This document shows positions 12,069 to 20,995 of a stretch of 64,000 nt of DNA, piece after piece. Origin of the DNA: QHWT01 sp963755695 (GTDB lineage Bacteria > Acidobacteriota > Vicinamibacteria > Vicinamibacterales > 2-12-FULL-66-21); NCBI GenBank assembly GCA_963755695.1, contig CAVWLB010000010.1:2108001-2172000 (forward strand), written 5' to 3'. The notes under the pieces are model-generated. The model had not been told where the DNA came from, did no database searches, and was given only the letters and a program-made list of their open reading frames with translations. Every line of letters starts with the position of its first letter. Position 1 is the stretch's first letter. Position numbers and translations under genes: made by a program.

Positions 12069-12096
12069 GAAGGCCGACTGTTACCAGTCGGCCTTC
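12069..12096 (-). terminator. Perfect 12-bp hairpin downstream of the 12129 gene
   Basis: GAAGGCCGACTG at 12069-12080 pairs perfectly with CAGTCGGCCTTC at 12085-12096 around a TTAC loop. It lies 33 bases past the stop of the minus-strand gene ending at 12129. There is no T-run after the stem on the minus strand, so any termination would need a factor, or the stem protects the mRNA 3' end. Confidence 0.6.
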
Positions 12097-12128
12097 GGTC
12101 CGAGCAACTTTAACCTTATCCTTGTTCT

Positions 12129-13232
12129 TTATTTTTCGGGCGTGGGCGGCGCCGGCGGTGCTGGGGGCGCTGGGGCCCACGGGGCCGGTTTCAGGTCGTG
12201 TTCGTGAAGCGCTTCACCGTCCATCCCCTTGTATTTCGGAATCATGTCGAACACTTCGGACGGCACCGCGAACGAGAGCGCGACGGTCTGGCCGGAGCCG
12301 GAGAGCTGCAGCGAGTTGAGCAGCGCCGGCGATCTTCGGGTCGGCCTGGGACTGCATGCGGCCCAGCGCGAGGAAACCCTGGACGACCTGCCGCAGGTTC
12401 TCGGCCGGCTTGGTCGTCGCGCGCTTCGGCGCGCAGGGTGCCGGTAACGCCGCCGTCGATGTGCGACATCACCGCAAACGTCTTCACCGCCGGCAGCCTG
12501 TTCTTGATGTCGCTCGGGATGTGCGCCTGGGAGGCAATGGCGTCGAACCGGCCGACGGCCCAGGCGTTGTTGCCGCGCTCGATGTCGGACACGAGCTCCA
12601 TCATCTCGTCGTTGCTGGTGATGCTGTGCGCGGTCAGCTGCGCGTCGATCGAGCTCTTGATTGCCGCTTCGCTGCCGATGGCAACGAGGCCCGGGCTCGA
12701 GAAACGCCAGCGTCATCCGGTGATTCTCCGGAGTGACGTTCCGGGGTCTGCGGAGCTTCTTCGCGGTCGCGGTCGTCGGCACGGTCGCGCTCGTGGCCGT
12801 TTTCCGAAACCTTCACGAGCCGCTTGCCCTTGTATTCCTCGACGACGCCGCCGTGCTCGCGCGCCAGGGTTTCGAGTTGCGTCGGATTGAAATTGCCGCG
12901 AGCGACGACCAGGCCGTTCGCGTTGGCGGGAGCCGGCGGACGTGACGGCCGCGACGACGTACTGGATGTCGCGCTCGATATCGATGCCGGTTTGCTGCTG
13001 GAATTCCTTCTGCCCCTGCTCGTCAGGCATCACCTGCTTCAGCCTCTGGCGAAGCTCGGACGACCATCACTTCGCCGACATTCGCGTAGGCCACGACGGT
13101 CGCGTCGGCAGGAACGTAACTGAGTTCTGCGGGACCCGTGCGGGAGGCGGACAGGGACGGGAAGCCGCCCGCGTAGTAGGCGACCAGCCCCGTGCACAGC
13201 CCGGCGGCGAGGATTGCGGCCGAGCCGGCCAT
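12129..13232 (-). CDS. Membrane-anchored protein of unknown function, frame-broken
   Basis: No family recognised with confidence. ATG 13232 opens a signal-anchor (AGSAAILAAGLCTGLVAYY). Then come LSYVPADATVVAYANVGEVM, QQTGIDIERDIQYVVAAV, LAREHGGVVEEYKGKRLV, ERGNNAWAVGRFDAIASQAH, KTFAVMSHIDGG and QTVALSFAVPSEVFDMIPK. The tail is Pro/Ala-rich (WAPAPPAPPAPPTPEK). The overall layout, an anchored periplasmic protein that tests whether a residual activity or error exceeds a limit, resembles DUF3352-like proteins, but this is only an impression. Frame changes near 13050, 12940, 12790, 12690 and 12320. It follows the tandem ABC exporter genes on the same strand. Confidence 0.6.
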
Positions 13233-13275
13233 AAAGTATCGGGTCTTCTTGTCATACGTGTGGCCCTCTCGGAGA

Positions 13276-13281
13276 ATTATA
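13276..13281 (-). promoter_or_regulatory. Candidate -10 box TATAAT upstream of the 13232 start
   Basis: On the minus strand TATAAT occupies 13281 to 13276, about 43 bases before the ATG at 13232. No convincing -35 is seen at 16-18 bases. It suggests that the membrane-anchored gene has its own promoter rather than depending only on the ABC operon. Confidence 0.4.
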
Positions 13282-13391
13282 CAGATCCAGGGAGTAAAAA
13301 GTTCCCGAAAGCGGGCGGCAAGTGTCCGGATCCGAACAGGTTAGGCCGGACGGCGGGGTCCCGGATGGACCACGCTTTCGCATCGACCGCC

Positions 13392-14226
13392 TTACTGCTC
13401 GAGGACGTATTCCTTCCGCTCCACCGCGGATGCGGAAATTCCGAGAAAAACGGCCCAGATCAGCGCCAGCCAGAACAGGCTGGACAGGAGCGACGGCGTG
13501 TCCCGGAAGAGGCCCTGGATCAGGCTGACGACCCCGTCGTTCGGCATCGCGTGCGGCACGAGCGCCTGGAGGTAGTAGGCGACGGTGAACTTCTTCAGGT
13601 AGCCGGGGAACGCCAGAGCCGCCTGCTCCCAACCAAAGATGAAAATGAGGCCGACTAGCAGCGGCCGCTTGAAGCCGGGGCCAATGAACGCGAACACGGC
13701 GCCGTACACAGCCAGCCCGAGCGCCAGCAGCGACAGGTCTTTCAGCAGGTCGATGAAGGATCCGCCCAGGCAGCCCCGCATCGGGACGATGCAGCAGGTA
13801 GACGATCACGACCGACGGCAGGACGACGAAAATCGTGCACGCCAGGTACGCGAGATACTTGCCGACCAGCACCGCCCCGCGTCGAATCGGCCGCGTGAAG
13901 AGATAGGTGATGGTCTTGTCTTCCACTTCATCGGCAATCAGCGACGTGCCATAGAAAACCCCGAGCACGGGCACCGTGAAGCGCAGGTAGAACACCCAGA
14001 TCATCAGGCCGAAAATTGCCGGGCCGGCCATGCGCACGCCATTGACTTCCCCGATCGGGGCGCCTAGCGCGTCCAGGGCTCGCAGGACGAGCGAGATCAG
14101 CACCGGCGCGCCCACCACGAGCGCCATGAAGATCGTCCGCCGGGACCACAACATCTCGCTGAGCGAGAGCTCGAAAACGCGCAGCGCCGACGTCAGGTAG
14201 CCAGGAGCAGGAGGGGGGGTGCGCAT
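13392..14226 (-). CDS. ABC-2 type permease (second exporter)
   Basis: Integral-membrane subunit of an ABC exporter. From ATG 14226: a cytoplasmic start, then helices in FMALVVGAPVLISLVLRALD, GLMIWVFYLRFTVPVLGVFY, the ABC-2 signature IADEVEDKTITYLFTRPIRR, and AYLACTIFVVLPSVVIVYLL. After a frame change near 13790 it continues with LLALGLAVYGAVFAFIGPGF and FWLALIWAVFLGISAS and ends ERKEYVLEQ-stop. The adjacent upstream ATPase gene (14422-15417) is its natural partner, although a 195-base repeat array separates them. The exported substrate is unknown. Confidence 0.8.
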
Positions 14227-14227
14227 A

Positions 14228-14420
14228 ACAAGGTTCTCGAGGTTCTCAGGTTCTCGGGTTCTTCAGGTTCAGGGGTTCTCGGGTTCAGGGTTCTCAAGTT
14301 CTCGGGTTCTCCATTCTCGGGTTCTCCATTCTCGGGTTCTCCAGGTTCAGAGGTTCTTCGGACCCGGGGGTTCTCCGAACCAGAGAACCCGAGAACCCTG
14401 AGAACCTGAGAACCTGAGAC
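14228..14420. repeat. Dialect-5 array (GGTTCTCGGGTTCTCAGG words) inside the ABC operon
   Basis: Read on the minus strand it starts just after the ATPase stop with GGTTCTCAGGTTCTCAGGG words, turns at GGTTCGGAGAACCCC, and finishes with GAGAACCCGAGAAC words up to about ten bases before the permease ATG. The whole makes a long imperfect hairpin. The same dialect and polarity recur at 34860-35060. It leaves no obvious ribosome site for the permease. Confidence 0.85.
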
Positions 14421-14421
14421 G

Positions 14422-15417
14422 TCATGTTTTCACCAGATACTGGAATACCGCCTGGAGATTGTCGTCCGGCGACGTGACCTCTTCGATGGTCCCGAACTCT
14501 CCGCTGGCGGCCATGTCGGTCAGTCGCGAGTAAAACAAGTCCGGCTTAGCCGTTTCGACCACTACCGCGCCCGACTCGAACCTCAGGCTGATCACGTCTT
14601 CGCGCTCGAGGAACTGCCGCGCCAGCCGCCTCGGATCTTCGCCGCGCACGAACACCGTGTGCGGATGCTCGTCGATCAATTCGCGGATTTGGTGAACGTC
14701 CCCTTCCGCGAGGATCCGGCCGTTGTTGATCAGCAGGATGTTCGATGTCATCGACTCGATCTCGTGGAGGATGTGGCTCGAGACGATGATGCTCTTCCCC
14801 GAGCGGCCCCATTCGCGAATGAGCCGAATCGTCTTACGGCGGCCGATCGGGTCCATGCCCGACAGCGGTTCGTCCAGAATGAGCAGCTGCGGATCGTGAA
14901 CAATGGATTGCGCGAGCTTGATCCGCTGACGCATGCCCTTGCTGTAGGCGCCGATCTTCTTGTCCTGGGCTTCGACGAGATCGACGGCGGCAATCGCGCG
15001 GCGGGCCGCCTCGTCCGCCGGTTTCTCCTCCAGACCGTTCAAACGCACGAGCGACCGTACCCACTCCAGCCCGGTCATCCGCTCGTAGAACGCATCCTGC
15101 TCCGGGCAGAATCCGATCTGGAAATAGAGATGCGGGTTGCGCCAGATGGGCTCGCCCAACACCTTCACGGTGCCTTTGCTCGGTCTGAGCTGGCCGGTGA
15201 TCAGCTTCATGAAGGTCGATTTCCCCGCGCCGTTCGGTCCGAGTAAACCCGTTACTCCTTGGGGTACCGAAACCGAGACGTCGTTGAGCCCGATGACCTG
15301 CCCGTACCACTTCGAGACGTGATCGGCGGAGACAATGGCAGTTGCGGCGCCGCTCTCGGCAGCGCTCGAGGTCGTGCCAGGCTCGACGGGTGCGGGCGCC
15401 GGTGACGGCACGCTCAT
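14422..15417 (-). CDS. ABC transporter ATP-binding protein (second exporter)
   Basis: Cytoplasmic nucleotide-binding subunit, 331 residues. After a Pro/Ala-rich N-terminal extension of about 30 residues comes DHVSKWYGQVIGLNDVSVSV, Walker A GLLGPNGAGKST, signature YSKGMRQRIKLAQ, Walker B LLILDEPLSGMDP and the switch His in VSSHILHEIE. A C-terminal domain of about 90 residues follows, as in CcmA/GldA-type exporters. The ATG at 15417 overlaps the upstream permease stop as ATGA, so it is translationally coupled to the first exporter. Single-frame and intact. Confidence 0.9.
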   Translation of the reverse strand: MSVPSPAPAPVEPGTTSSAAESGAATAIVSADHVSKWYGQVIGLNDVSVSVPQGVTGLLGPNGAGKSTFMKLITGQLRPSKGTVKVLGEPIWRNPHLYFQIGFCPEQDAFYERMTGLEWVRSLVRLNGLEEKPADEAARRAIAAVDLVEAQDKKIGAYSKGMRQRIKLAQSIVHDPQLLILDEPLSGMDPIGRRKTIRLIREWGRSGKSIIVSSHILHEIESMTSNILLINNGRILAEGDVHQIRELIDEHPHTVFVRGEDPRRLARQFLEREDVISLRFESGAVVVETAKPDLFYSRLTDMAASGEFGTIEEVTSPDDNLQAVFQYLVKT

Positions 15418-16254
15418 GTCACGACCTCCACGCCGCGGACGCGCCGCTCGAGGATCGACGTCGACACCACGATCAGGCCGACGATGACCACCAACGACAC
15501 CGGCCACGGCGTCAGGTAGCGCGGCTTCAGCCGGAAGATCACGTCGACTACCTGCGACAGGTTGGCGGTGATGGAGATCCAGGACACCCGGCTGCTTCCG
15601 GTAATCGCATAGAGCGCGCCATAAATGGCTGTGGTAAAGAACGTGATCCCGACGTACAGAATGCCGACGAAGCGGGCACTGTTCGAGAGCGACGACAGCG
15701 CCAGCATGGTGAAAGAGGCCAGCAGCACCTGGAGCAATCGACGCGACGGTGATCGCCGGAAAGAGGAACAGGTTCTTCTGCACGAAGGCGAAGCTTCCCG
15801 CGAACATCACCTGCAGCAGGAGCAGCAGCAGCGCCGGCACCAATGTCACCGTGGTGAGAAACACGAAGAGCACGGCGAGCTTGCCCGCGATGTACTCGGA
15901 TCGCATCAGCGGCTTCGACAGATAGATCTGCAGCGCGTTCGCCCGCCGATCGTTGGCGATGAGCCCCGCGCCGACATAGACGGTGATCACGAAGACGAAG
16001 AAGTCCTGCTGCTCGAGGAACTGGCGGAAGGTTTCGGCGGTCGGCGCAAACAGCGCTGCCTGCGCGAAATTCGCACTGATATACAGCTGCACGGCCCGGA
16101 CGATGAACGGGAACCAGGCGAAGATCAGCAGCCCGAGGAAGGTCCGCTTCCTCACCATGTTCTTGATCCCGGCCCACGCGATCACGGTCCAGGATCGACC
16201 GGGCGGCGCTTTGCTGCCGCTGTAATGGCGGTAGCTCTGATCGTGAATCGGCAC
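15414..16254 (-). CDS. ABC-2 type permease (first exporter)
   Basis: Membrane subunit starting at ATG 16254 (MPIHDQSYRHYSG, a start seen in this permease type). It continues with GLLIFAWFPFIVRAVQLYI, FFVFVITVYVGAGLIANDRR, the coupling motif NALQIYLSKPLMRSEYIAGK, and VFLTTVTLVPALLLLLLQVM. A single frame change near 15740 is followed by SFTMLALSSLSNSARFVGIL and PVSLVVIVGLIVVSTSILE, ending RVRGVEVVT-stop. The gene sits between the two ATPase genes, four bases after the first and overlapping the second by four, so the four ABC genes read as one polycistron. Confidence 0.85.
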
Positions 16255-16258
16255 GCGA

Positions 16259-17200
16259 CTATTCCTCTCCGATGGCCTTCGCGAAGACGTCCTCCAGCGT
16301 CGGCACGCTCGGGCGCAGGTGACGCACCTGCGCGCCGAAGCGCGACGCCGCCGAAAAGATCGCCTTCTGGTCCCCTGCGCCCGCCGGAACGAACACCCGC
16401 ATGACGTCTTCGTCGGTCGCGTGCACGTCCATCCCCTCCGAGGCCAACACGTCGATGAAGCCGCGCAGATCCCCCTTCACGCGCAGCTCGAACACCCGGC
16501 CGGCGGGCCCCTTGAGCTCGTCGATCGGCCCCTGGGTCGCAACCTGCCCCTTGTCCATCACGACAACATAGTCGCAGGTGTACTCGACGTCGGGAAGCAG
16601 ATGCGAGGAGAGAATCAGACTGACGCCCTTGTTGTGTCCCAGGTCCCGCACGAGGTCGAGCATTTCATCGCGACCTTTGGGATCCATGCCGTTGGTCGGC
16701 TCGTCGAGAAACAGCAGATCCGGATCGTGCACGAGCGCCTGCGCGAGCTTGATGCGCTGCTTCATCCCGGTCGAGTAGGTTTCGACGTTGCGATAGCGCG
16801 CCTCGCCGAGCCCGACGTAGTAGAGCACTTCATGCGCACGCTGCATCGCATCGACTGTCGGAAGCCCGGCGAGCTCGCCGCAATAGGCGACAAACGACAC
16901 CGCGTTCATGCCGGGGATGTGCGCGTCGCTTTCCGGCATGTAGCCGATTCGCGCGCGGATTTTCAGCGGGTCGCGCGCGACGTTCATGCCGAGCACGTTC
17001 ATCCGCCCATCGTCCGGCTTCACGAAGCCGAGCAGCGCCTTCAGCATCGTGCTCTTGCCGGCGCCATTCGGACCGAGAAGGCCCACGGCCCCACGCGCAA
17101 ATGTTGCGGTGACATTCTTGAGCGCGCGGTTCTTCCCATAAATGACCGTCACATCGTCGAGCTGAACGACAGGGGCGGTCTCCGGCTTAAAAGCGTCCAT
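16259..17200 (-). CDS. ABC transporter ATP-binding protein (first exporter)
   Basis: Intact 313-residue ATPase. Features in order: LDDVTVIYGKNRALKNVTAT, Walker A GLLGPNGAGKST, GYMPESDAHIPGM, signature YSTGMKQRIKLAQ, Walker B LLFLDEPTNGMDP, and the H-loop LSSHLLPDVE, then a C-terminal regulatory region. Typical of ABC-2 exporters. ATG 17200 is the natural start (MDAFKPETAPVVQLDD). First gene of the four-gene exporter cluster; a dialect-6 repeat precedes it. Confidence 0.9.
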   Translation of the reverse strand: MDAFKPETAPVVQLDDVTVIYGKNRALKNVTATFARGAVGLLGPNGAGKSTMLKALLGFVKPDDGRMNVLGMNVARDPLKIRARIGYMPESDAHIPGMNAVSFVAYCGELAGLPTVDAMQRAHEVLYYVGLGEARYRNVETYSTGMKQRIKLAQALVHDPDLLFLDEPTNGMDPKGRDEMLDLVRDLGHNKGVSLILSSHLLPDVEYTCDYVVVMDKGQVATQGPIDELKGPAGRVFELRVKGDLRGFIDVLASEGMDVHATDEDVMRVFVPAGAGDQKAIFSAASRFGAQVRHLRPSVPTLEDVFAKAIGEE

Positions 17201-17239
17201 TCGTGGTTGGTTACTTTATACGGATTTCGGGTGAATGGC

Positions 17240-17345
17240 GTTCTCTCTCACCATCGAAGGAATCGAAGGCAGACGAAAGAATCGAAGGAGATTCCATTTA
17301 GATGCTCCTTCGACCCTTCGGTATTCCTTCGAATCCTTCGATTGT
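17240..17345. repeat. Dialect-6 array (ATCGAAGGATTCGAAGG words)
   Basis: On the minus strand it begins inside the stop codon of the HD gene (CTTTGACAATCGAAGG), runs TTCGAAGGAATACCGAAGG, turns through an AT-rich centre (ATCTAAATGGAATC) and returns as CCTTCGATTCC words. The longer homologue at 23524-23735 shares the order GAAGG, ACCGAAGGGTC, then the turn. Confidence 0.85.
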
Positions 17346-17914
17346 CAAAGACTCCCTCTCAATCCAAGCGCATCAGCCTCCACACGCATGAACGCAATCA
17401 CGTTGGCGATGTGCTGGTCGAGCGGCAGGCCCAGCTCCTCGGCGCCGCGACGGAGATCGTCACGATTGACGGCGCGCGCGAAGGCCTTGTCCTTCATCCG
17501 CTTCATGACCGACGCGGCCTCGAGATCGAGCACGCTTTTCGACGGGCGCACCAGCGCCGCCGCGGTGACGAAGCCGGACATCTCATCGCACGCGTAGAGG
17601 GTCTTCTCCAGACGGGACTCGCGAGGCACGCCGGAATAGTCGGCGTGGGACAGAATCGCGCGCGTTACCCAGTCGGGATAGCCGCGCTCTTTGAGGATCT
17701 CGACACCCTTGAAAGGATGATGCTCAGAATCCGGATAGCGCTCGTAATCGAAATCATGCAACAGCGCGACGACACCCCAGTCGTCCTCGTCTTCGCCGAA
17801 CTGACGCGCGTAGCCGCGCACGGCCGCCTCGACCGCCAGCATGTGCTTGCGCAGGCTATCGCTGCGCGTGTACTCGGTCATCAACGCGTAGGCATCCGCT
17901 CGCGACAAGGGCAT
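17345..17914 (-). CDS. HD-domain hydrolase (HDIG-type), small
   Basis: 189-residue cytoplasmic metal-dependent phosphohydrolase-like protein. The HD motif is in VALLHDFDYERYPDSEHH, with a preceding His in LRKHMLAVEAAVR and later ILSHADYSG and YACDEMSGF. This layout is common in uncharacterised HDIG hydrolases acting on nucleotides, but the substrate is unknown. ATG 17914 was chosen because AGAGG lies upstream and the homologous region starts there; an earlier in-frame start at 17977 would overlap the preceding gene. Intact. Confidence 0.8.
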   Translation of the reverse strand: MPLSRADAYALMTEYTRSDSLRKHMLAVEAAVRGYARQFGEDEDDWGVVALLHDFDYERYPDSEHHPFKGVEILKERGYPDWVTRAILSHADYSGVPRESRLEKTLYACDEMSGFVTAAALVRPSKSVLDLEAASVMKRMKDKAFARAVNRDDLRRGAEELGLPLDQHIANVIAFMRVEADALGLRGSL

Positions 17915-17927
17915 CGTGTGGCTACCT

Positions 17928-18731
17928 CTAACCGCCGACTGGCGATGCGATCTTCTGGTAATCCGACGGCACGGCAAAGAGCGACGGATCCGCCTGCGCG
18001 GGCGCGACCGACGTCACCTCGCTGCGCAGTTCGTATCCCGGCATGAATGTCGACCGCAGGTGCAGCCGCAAGGGAAAGCGCCCGCCCGCGGTCAGCGCCT
18101 CCATCCCGGGCACGCCCGCGAAGGTCTGCAGCGTGCGCATGATCGCCGCGTAGCCGGCTCCCGAGAATCCGTCGGTGGACCAGAGGTCGCCGCTGAATTC
18201 CAACTCACGAGGAAAGTCCGGCGGCAGGGTCATGCCCTCTATCGTCGGCAGCCGCAGCGTCTCGGAAAAGCGGAACCGCTGTGCGCGCTGGCCAACGATC
18301 GTCGTAGTATCCGACGTAGGTTCGATCTGCACGTCGGGTGCGCCAATGAGCGCACCCATGCTCTGATCGGTCGGCAGCTCGAACCATGTCTTGTTTCCCG
18401 GATTCAGAATCCGCAGCATCGGCTCACCTACCCGCTGCAGGACAATCGATCCGCGAGGCAGCGTGGCAAGACGTCCGCGCACATCGGCTCGCATCGAATC
18501 GCCGGCGACGACGTAGTCGATGTCGACGGGGCCTTCCGGCGCAAGCATGCGAGCCAGCAATCCACCGAGCTGCCCGTAGGGATTTTCGGCTGTCGACGAG
18601 GCGGCGACATCGATTTTTTCCACCGAGATTCGCAGGCTCGCCTTGAGCCCTGCCGCGGCCGCGGCTACCGGCTCCCGGTCCGGCGCGGCCTGCACGGCAA
18701 CGGCGATTGTGACGACCGCGGCAATCAACAT
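17928..18731 (-). CDS. Secreted protein of unknown function (DUF4412-like)
   Basis: Intact 267-residue protein with a signal sequence (LIAAVVTIAVAVQAA) and no further membrane segment. Alternating hydrophobic strands such as GPVDIDYVVAGDSMRADVRG and GSIVLQRVGEPMLRILNPGN, then KTWFELP and FPRELEFSGDL, recall the DUF4412/LolA-like beta-sheet proteins; that assignment is tentative. ATG 18731 is preferred over TTG 18740. It begins just past the Nudix stop, and its end leaves 13 bases to the HD gene, so the genes are probably co-transcribed. Confidence 0.65.
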   Translation of the reverse strand: MLIAAVVTIAVAVQAAPDREPVAAAAAGLKASLRISVEKIDVAASSTAENPYGQLGGLLARMLAPEGPVDIDYVVAGDSMRADVRGRLATLPRGSIVLQRVGEPMLRILNPGNKTWFELPTDQSMGALIGAPDVQIEPTSDTTTIVGQRAQRFRFSETLRLPTIEGMTLPPDFPRELEFSGDLWSTDGFSGAGYAAIMRTLQTFAGVPGMEALTAGGRFPLRLHLRSTFMPGYELRSEVTSVAPAQADPSLFAVPSDYQKIASPVGG

Positions 18732-18736
18732 ACTCG

Positions 18737-19180
18737 TCAATCTCCCCTGGCCATGCGCAGAGCGCGCTCGATCACCTCGAGCGCTTTACGATTCAGATTG
18801 TAATCCGCCAGCTCGGACGGGTCGGCCGTTGCCACATCGCTCGCGTCGGATCCGGAGCCCAGCGCTCCGCCGGTTGCGTGGCACAGGTAGTCGACGAGCA
18901 CGAAATGATAGTGGACCCTGTGATCGGCGTCGAACGTGATCCGGTCGAACACGTCGACGACCGGGCCCACTGCGACTGCGAGGCCGGTCTCCTCAAGGAT
19001 CTCCCGCGCGACTGCTGACTGCAGCGTCTCGCCAATCTCGACGACGCCCCCGGGCAGACTCCATTCGCCGGCCAATGGCTCGTGGCCGCGCCGCACCAGC
19101 ACGACGCGCGCGTTGTCACAGAGCACGACTGCCCCCACGCCGACAATCGGCCGATCGGGATACGCTCGTCCCGCCGTCAC
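18737..19180 (-). CDS. Nudix hydrolase
   Basis: 147-residue protein. The complete Nudix box reads GGVVEIGETLQSAVAREILE followed by ETGL (G-x5-E-x7-REUXEEXGU), preceded by VGVGAVVLCDNARVVLVRRG. Members cleave nucleoside diphosphates linked to another moiety; the ADP-ribose/8-oxo-dGTP choice cannot be read here. GTG 19180 overlaps the yjbQ stop as GTGA, implying translational coupling. Intact. Confidence 0.9.
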   Translation of the reverse strand: MTAGRAYPDRPIVGVGAVVLCDNARVVLVRRGHEPLAGEWSLPGGVVEIGETLQSAVAREILEETGLAVAVGPVVDVFDRITFDADHRVHYHFVLVDYLCHATGGALGSGSDASDVATADPSELADYNLNRKALEVIERALRMARGD

Positions 19181-19591
19181 GCGCCCATGACTTTGACGAC
19201 CACCCGCTTGCGCCGCTGGCCGTCGAACTCCGCGTAAAACACCTGCTCCCAGGGGCCGAGGTCGAGCGCACCGCCGGTGATCGGCAGCATCACCTGATGC
19301 CCCATGATCGTGCGCTTCAAGTGCGCGTCCGCGTTGTCTTCGCCGGTCTGGTGATGCTTGTAAGGCTGCTTCGAGGGGGCGAGCTTTTCCAGCCAAACCT
19401 GAAAATCCTCGATCAGGCCGCTCTCCCAGTCATTCACGTAGACGCCGGCGGTGATATGCATCGCAGAGACGAGCACCATCCCTTCCTGAATGCCGCTCTT
19501 CTTCACGATGGCCGCCACTTCGTCGGTGATGCGGACGAACTCCTGCCGCTTCTTCGGTACTGAACCACAGATAGTCGGTAAAGACCTGCAT
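19177..19591 (-). CDS. yjbQ: YjbQ family (secondary thiamine-phosphate synthase-like, UPF0047)
   Basis: Small protein (about 138 residues) starting MQVFTDYLWFST at ATG 19591. A surplus base near 19557 shifts the frame, which continues KKRQEFVRITDEVAAIVKKS, EGMVLVSAMHITAGVYVND and then DLGPWEQVFYAEFDG, the family's conserved regions. Weak thiamine-phosphate synthase activity has been reported for E. coli YjbQ; the physiological role is unclear. Its ATG abuts a dialect-1 repeat directly (CTGTGGCC-ATG), so no ordinary Shine-Dalgarno site is present. Overlaps the Nudix gene by four bases. Confidence 0.85.
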
Positions 19592-19889
19592 GGCCACAGA
19601 AGAACCCTGAATGACGCCACAGAAAAACACAGACGACACAGGCCACAGAAAAACACAGAAGAACACTGAACGGCCACAGAAGAACATTGAATAGCGGCCA
19701 CAGAAGAACACTGAATAACACAGATGGCACAGAGAGAGTGGGGTTTCCTGTGTTTCTGCCGTTTTGCCGTGTTCTTCTGTGTTTTCTGTGGCCGCGTTCG
19801 TCTGTGTTTTTCTGTGGCCCAGTTCGTCTCTGTCTTTTCTGTGTTTTTCTGTGTTTTTCTGTGGCGACTTTCTGTGGTTTCGGTGGCCG
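19592..19889. repeat. Dialect-1 array, large copy (about 300 bp hairpin)
   Basis: Left half: GGCCACAGAAGAACACTGAA and CCACAGAAAAACACAG words. Right half: the complements TTCTTCTGTGTTTTCTGTGG. The centre near 19700-19760 is asymmetric (AACACTGAATAACACAGATG, GGCACAGAGAGAGTGGGG) and matches, inverted, the centre of the 5447-5660 copy. It fills the whole tsaD-yjbQ gap. Relative to the upstream gene (tsaD) it has the same polarity as the other copy has to the TPR gene. Confidence 0.9.
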
Positions 19890-20987
19890 TCACAGTGGCA
19901 GTGAGGCCTGCGCATTGAGATCCCAGCCAGCCGTGGCACCCATTCGCAGGCGGCGCAGGCCGGCGGCGGCAATCATCGCCGCGTTGTCGGTCGAGAGCGC
20001 CAACGGCGGAACGAACACTGGCAGGCCGACGCGCGCACCGCGGGCTTCTGCCTCGGATCTCAGTCGACTGTTGGCAGAGACGCCGCCGGAAATGCCGATG
20101 CTTCGCGCACCGAGCCATCGGGCCACTTCGAACGTGCGATCGAGCAGCGCGTCGACAACGACCCGCTGGAAGCTGGCGCAGAGATCGGCGACCTCTTCCT
20201 CGGTAAGGGGTCGGCCGTCGGCGGTCCGTTCGCGCACCAGGCGCAACACGGCGGTCTTGAGTCCGCTGAAACTGAAATCAACCCTCCGCTCGATCGCCGG
20301 CGGCAAGAGGCCTGGCGGAACCGTGCCGCCTGGAGCGTTGCGATCGGCGTGCGTCATGCGCGGCATCGGGAGCGGGAACGCACGGTCGTTGCCTGTGCGC
20401 GCCAGCCGGTCGATGACCGGACCGCCCGGATAGCCCAGGCCGAGCAGCTTCGCCACCTTATCGTAGGCCTCGCCGGCGGCATCGTCGCGCGTCCGGCCGA
20501 TCAACTGGTAGTGGCCCGGTGTCGAGATCAGATAGAGGCTGGTATGTCCGCCGGAGACGACGAGCACTGCGGCCGGAAGCGGAAGCTCGCCGTGTTGCAG
20601 CACCAGTGACTCGATGTGACCGGCGAGATGGTGAACCGGCACGAGGGGAAGCCGGTAAGCCCAGGCGAGCGATTTCGCGAACGCGACTCCGACGAGGAGC
20701 GAGCCGACGAGGCCGGGCCCCTGGGTGACCGCGATTGCGCCGAGGTCTGTCCCCGTGACGCCGGCGTCAGCAAGCGCGCGCTCCACGACCCCGCAAATAT
20801 CGCGAATGTGCTGCCGCGAGGCGAGCTCGGGCACGACGCCGCCCCATTCCCGATGGATTGCGGCCTGCGACGCGACGACGTTCGATCGAAGCCGCCAGGG
20901 TTTGACCGTGTCGCCGGTCTCGGAAACCACCGCGGCGGCCGTTTCATCGCAGGAGGTCTCGATGGCGAGAAGTGTCAGTTGGCTCAC
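19890..20987 (-). CDS. tsaD: tRNA N6-adenosine threonylcarbamoyltransferase TsaD
   Basis: Transfers threonylcarbamoyl from threonylcarbamoyl-AMP to A37 of ANN-decoding tRNAs. Intact at 365 residues, the usual length. Family motifs: LLAIETSCDETAAAVV, SNVVASQAAIHREWGGVVPE, the metal-binding HHLAGHIES, VLVVSGGHTSLYLI and the C-terminal ISGGVSANSRLR. GTG start at 20987 (SQLTLLAIETSCDET). The usual partners TsaB, TsaC and TsaE are not in the window. Confidence 0.97.
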   Translation of the reverse strand: MSQLTLLAIETSCDETAAAVVSETGDTVKPWRLRSNVVASQAAIHREWGGVVPELASRQHIRDICGVVERALADAGVTGTDLGAIAVTQGPGLVGSLLVGVAFAKSLAWAYRLPLVPVHHLAGHIESLVLQHGELPLPAAVLVVSGGHTSLYLISTPGHYQLIGRTRDDAAGEAYDKVAKLLGLGYPGGPVIDRLARTGNDRAFPLPMPRMTHADRNAPGGTVPPGLLPPAIERRVDFSFSGLKTAVLRLVRERTADGRPLTEEEVADLCASFQRVVVDALLDRTFEVARWLGARSIGISGGVSANSRLRSEAEARGARVGLPVFVPPLALSTDNAAMIAAAGLRRLRMGATAGWDLNAQASLPL

Positions 20988-20995
20988 GGCTGGCG

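Noticed and set aside
14228..14420. Repeat arrays considered as CRISPR arrays
   Set aside because: Words vary in length and sequence, there are no unique spacers of constant size, the arrays are self-complementary, and no cas gene is present.
16319..18046. Long plus-strand open frame across the ABC ATPase and HD genes
   Set aside because: Antisense shadow of well-supported minus-strand genes, rich in R/H/V without domain motifs.
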